This document shows, in pieces, positions 6,184 to 6,799 of a stretch of DNA of 6,799 nt (within the stretch, counting starts at the first letter, position 1; every line of letters begins with the position of its first letter). Source of the stretch: JALHFZ01 sp964483085 (GTDB lineage: Bacteria; Synergistota; Synergistia; Synergistales; Aminobacteriaceae); NCBI GenBank assembly GCA_964483085.1, contig CAYZZX010000087.1, positions 1 to 6,799 on the forward strand, in the 5' to 3' direction. The translations under genes and the position numbers were made by a program. The notes beneath the pieces were generated by a model. The model saw only the letters and a program-made list of their open reading frames with translations. It was not told where the DNA came from and did no database searches.

Positions 6184-6353
6184 CGTTGAAAAAAATCGTC
6201 GGGAGTTGATAACGCACGATGGTTCTACGTATCCACCTCCGAAGCTCCTTAACGACAGCACCTAACACCAAAACCCTTAGCAGCAAAGCCTAAAATTCTC
6301 ACTAATATTTTCAAAATCGACTCTACCCACCTTCAAGCGATCTTTTAGATACC

Positions 6354-6407
6354 CTTTCGATTTTTCGTTGAATATTTCCCGGGAAATATTCAACGAAAAA
6401 TCGAAAG
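6354..6407. repeat. perfect uninterrupted 54-bp palindrome
   Basis: Every base from 6354 to 6380 pairs with the mirror position from 6407 down to 6381, giving two 27-bp arms with no spacer and CCCGGG at the centre. Symmetry stops sharply at both ends (C6353 against T6408 does not pair). No T-run follows on either strand, so it does not look like a terminator. Perfect palindromes of this length are uncommon in bacteria because hairpin-cutting nucleases of the SbcCD type act on them. I do not recognise it as a named element. Confidence 0.9.
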
Positions 6408-6565
6408 TCACTCAATCGGACTTGATTTATATGTTCCATTACACTTTTTTTATCATTTTATACCAAGGTTACTTCCTATACATACCCTTCCCCCTACATG
6501 TCTATCCGTCAGATATGTATTTTTGACTGAAGTTTGTTTCTTTTATGGTAATGAATAATTGGCTT

Positions 6566-6730
6566 TTAAATATTTGAAACCTGGATAATTTCAAATCTCT
6601 CCTCCGACTTGATTGCAATCTTACCGCTTACGACCTCTCCAGGTTTTATTGTTTAATTAACAAACCTCGACATTTCGACGTTTACTACATATATATCCAC
6701 CTCAAGACTCACATCACGCAACACCCTATG
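6566..6730 (-). pseudogene. possible decayed reading frame, family not recognised
   Basis: One minus-strand frame reads HRVLRDVSLEVDIYVVNVEM then SRFVN, one TAA (6655-6653), then TIKPGEVVSGKIAIKSEERF and EIIQVSNI before a TAA at 6568-6566. The amino-acid mix is protein-like (alternating hydrophobic and charged residues, a KPGEVVSGKI turn typical of beta-sandwich proteins), and a single base change would rejoin the two parts. There is no start codon with a ribosome site, and the length is short enough for chance. Weak. Confidence 0.2.
6572..6596. repeat. short inverted repeat, 8-bp arms
   Basis: ATTTGAAA (6572-6579) and TTTCAAAT (6589-6596) around a 9-base loop. No T-run follows on either strand, so a terminator role is unlikely. 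It may be a protein-binding site or chance in AT-rich DNA. Confidence 0.4.
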
Positions 6731-6799
6731 TCATAATTCCTTATTGGAGTCCGCCTGTTAATTTAATTTTAATTGAAATCATTAATTTCACTATCAGCA

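Larger units (their letters stand above)
6119..6799. other. AT-rich stretch with no intact gene
   Basis: About 680 bases in which all frames are broken by stops and no ribosome site precedes an open frame. It contains the second hairpin (6112-6183), the 54-bp palindrome (6354-6407), a short inverted repeat (6572-6596), and a faint decayed reading frame on the minus strand (6566-6730). Base composition is clearly more AT-rich than the gene block. No tRNA, rRNA or CRISPR pattern is seen. It may be the decayed edge of an accessory region. Confidence 0.7.

Noticed and set aside
6165..6290. Minus-strand stretch reading ELRRWIRRT, somewhat like transposase C-termini
   Set aside because: Only about 42 codons without a start, no other transposase motif and no terminal repeats around it; too weak to call.
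6417..6613. Repeated word GACTTGATT at about 6419 and 6605
   Set aside because: Nine bases in AT-rich DNA with no matching flanks; likely chance rather than a target-site duplication.
1..6799. CRISPR arrays, tRNA or rRNA genes
   Set aside because: No regularly spaced repeats and no cloverleaf or rRNA-like segments were seen in either strand.

Overview
This is a bacterial chromosomal window with an accessory character. Sixteen tenths of a kilobase either side of its centre is packed with genes on the minus strand (about 1-5256), one short gene lies on the plus strand (5561-5992), and the last ~680 bases (6119-6799) are AT-rich and hold no intact gene. The coding part has mixed base composition, Shine-Dalgarno sites are strong (AGGAGG, AAGGAG, AAAGGAG) and ATGA stop/start overlaps are frequent. 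This suits an anaerobe of the Synergistota or Firmicutes sort, but that is a low-confidence guess with no marker gene behind it.

Layout in the direction of minus-strand transcription, right to left. (1) A membrane-anchored TerB_N/TerB-domain protein (5256-3409), whose C-terminal TerB_C domain seems cut short. (2) A vapBC-type toxin-antitoxin pair (AbrB-fold antitoxin 3349-3110, PIN-domain toxin 3117-2704), preceded by an inverted repeat that overlaps a possible -10 box. (3) A P1/DmpA-type self-processing aminopeptidase (2673-1624). (4) A family-6 uracil-DNA-glycosylase-type DNA-deoxyinosine glycosylase (1627-1070). (5) A gene for a RelA/SpoT-like HD-domain protein of which only the first 25 codons remain (1073-996). 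(6) The 5' part of a large DUF3427-type helicase with an N-terminal phospholipase-D-like nuclease domain (939 to beyond position 1). Genes 3, 4 and 5 are chained by two consecutive ATGA overlaps, so they form one translationally coupled unit. The pair of small gaps (30 nt between vapC and the peptidase, 60 nt between the TerB gene and vapB) would let transcripts run through the whole block.

The plus-strand gene encodes a SlyD-type FKBP prolyl isomerase without a metal-binding tail. It has its own good promoter and a strong intrinsic terminator, and is divergent from the TerB gene. Beyond it lies a non-coding stretch containing a second imperfect hairpin that shares the terminator's T-tract, an uninterrupted perfect 54-bp palindrome, and a weak trace of a decayed reading frame.

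The main story is genome turnover: two genes (HD protein, TerB protein) end abruptly exactly where another module (DUF3427 helicase, vapBC) begins. PLD-helicases, TerB proteins and toxin-antitoxin pairs are commonly found in defence or stress islands, so a defence-related accessory locus is a reasonable inference, not something the sequence proves. I did not see a clearly new multi-gene system.
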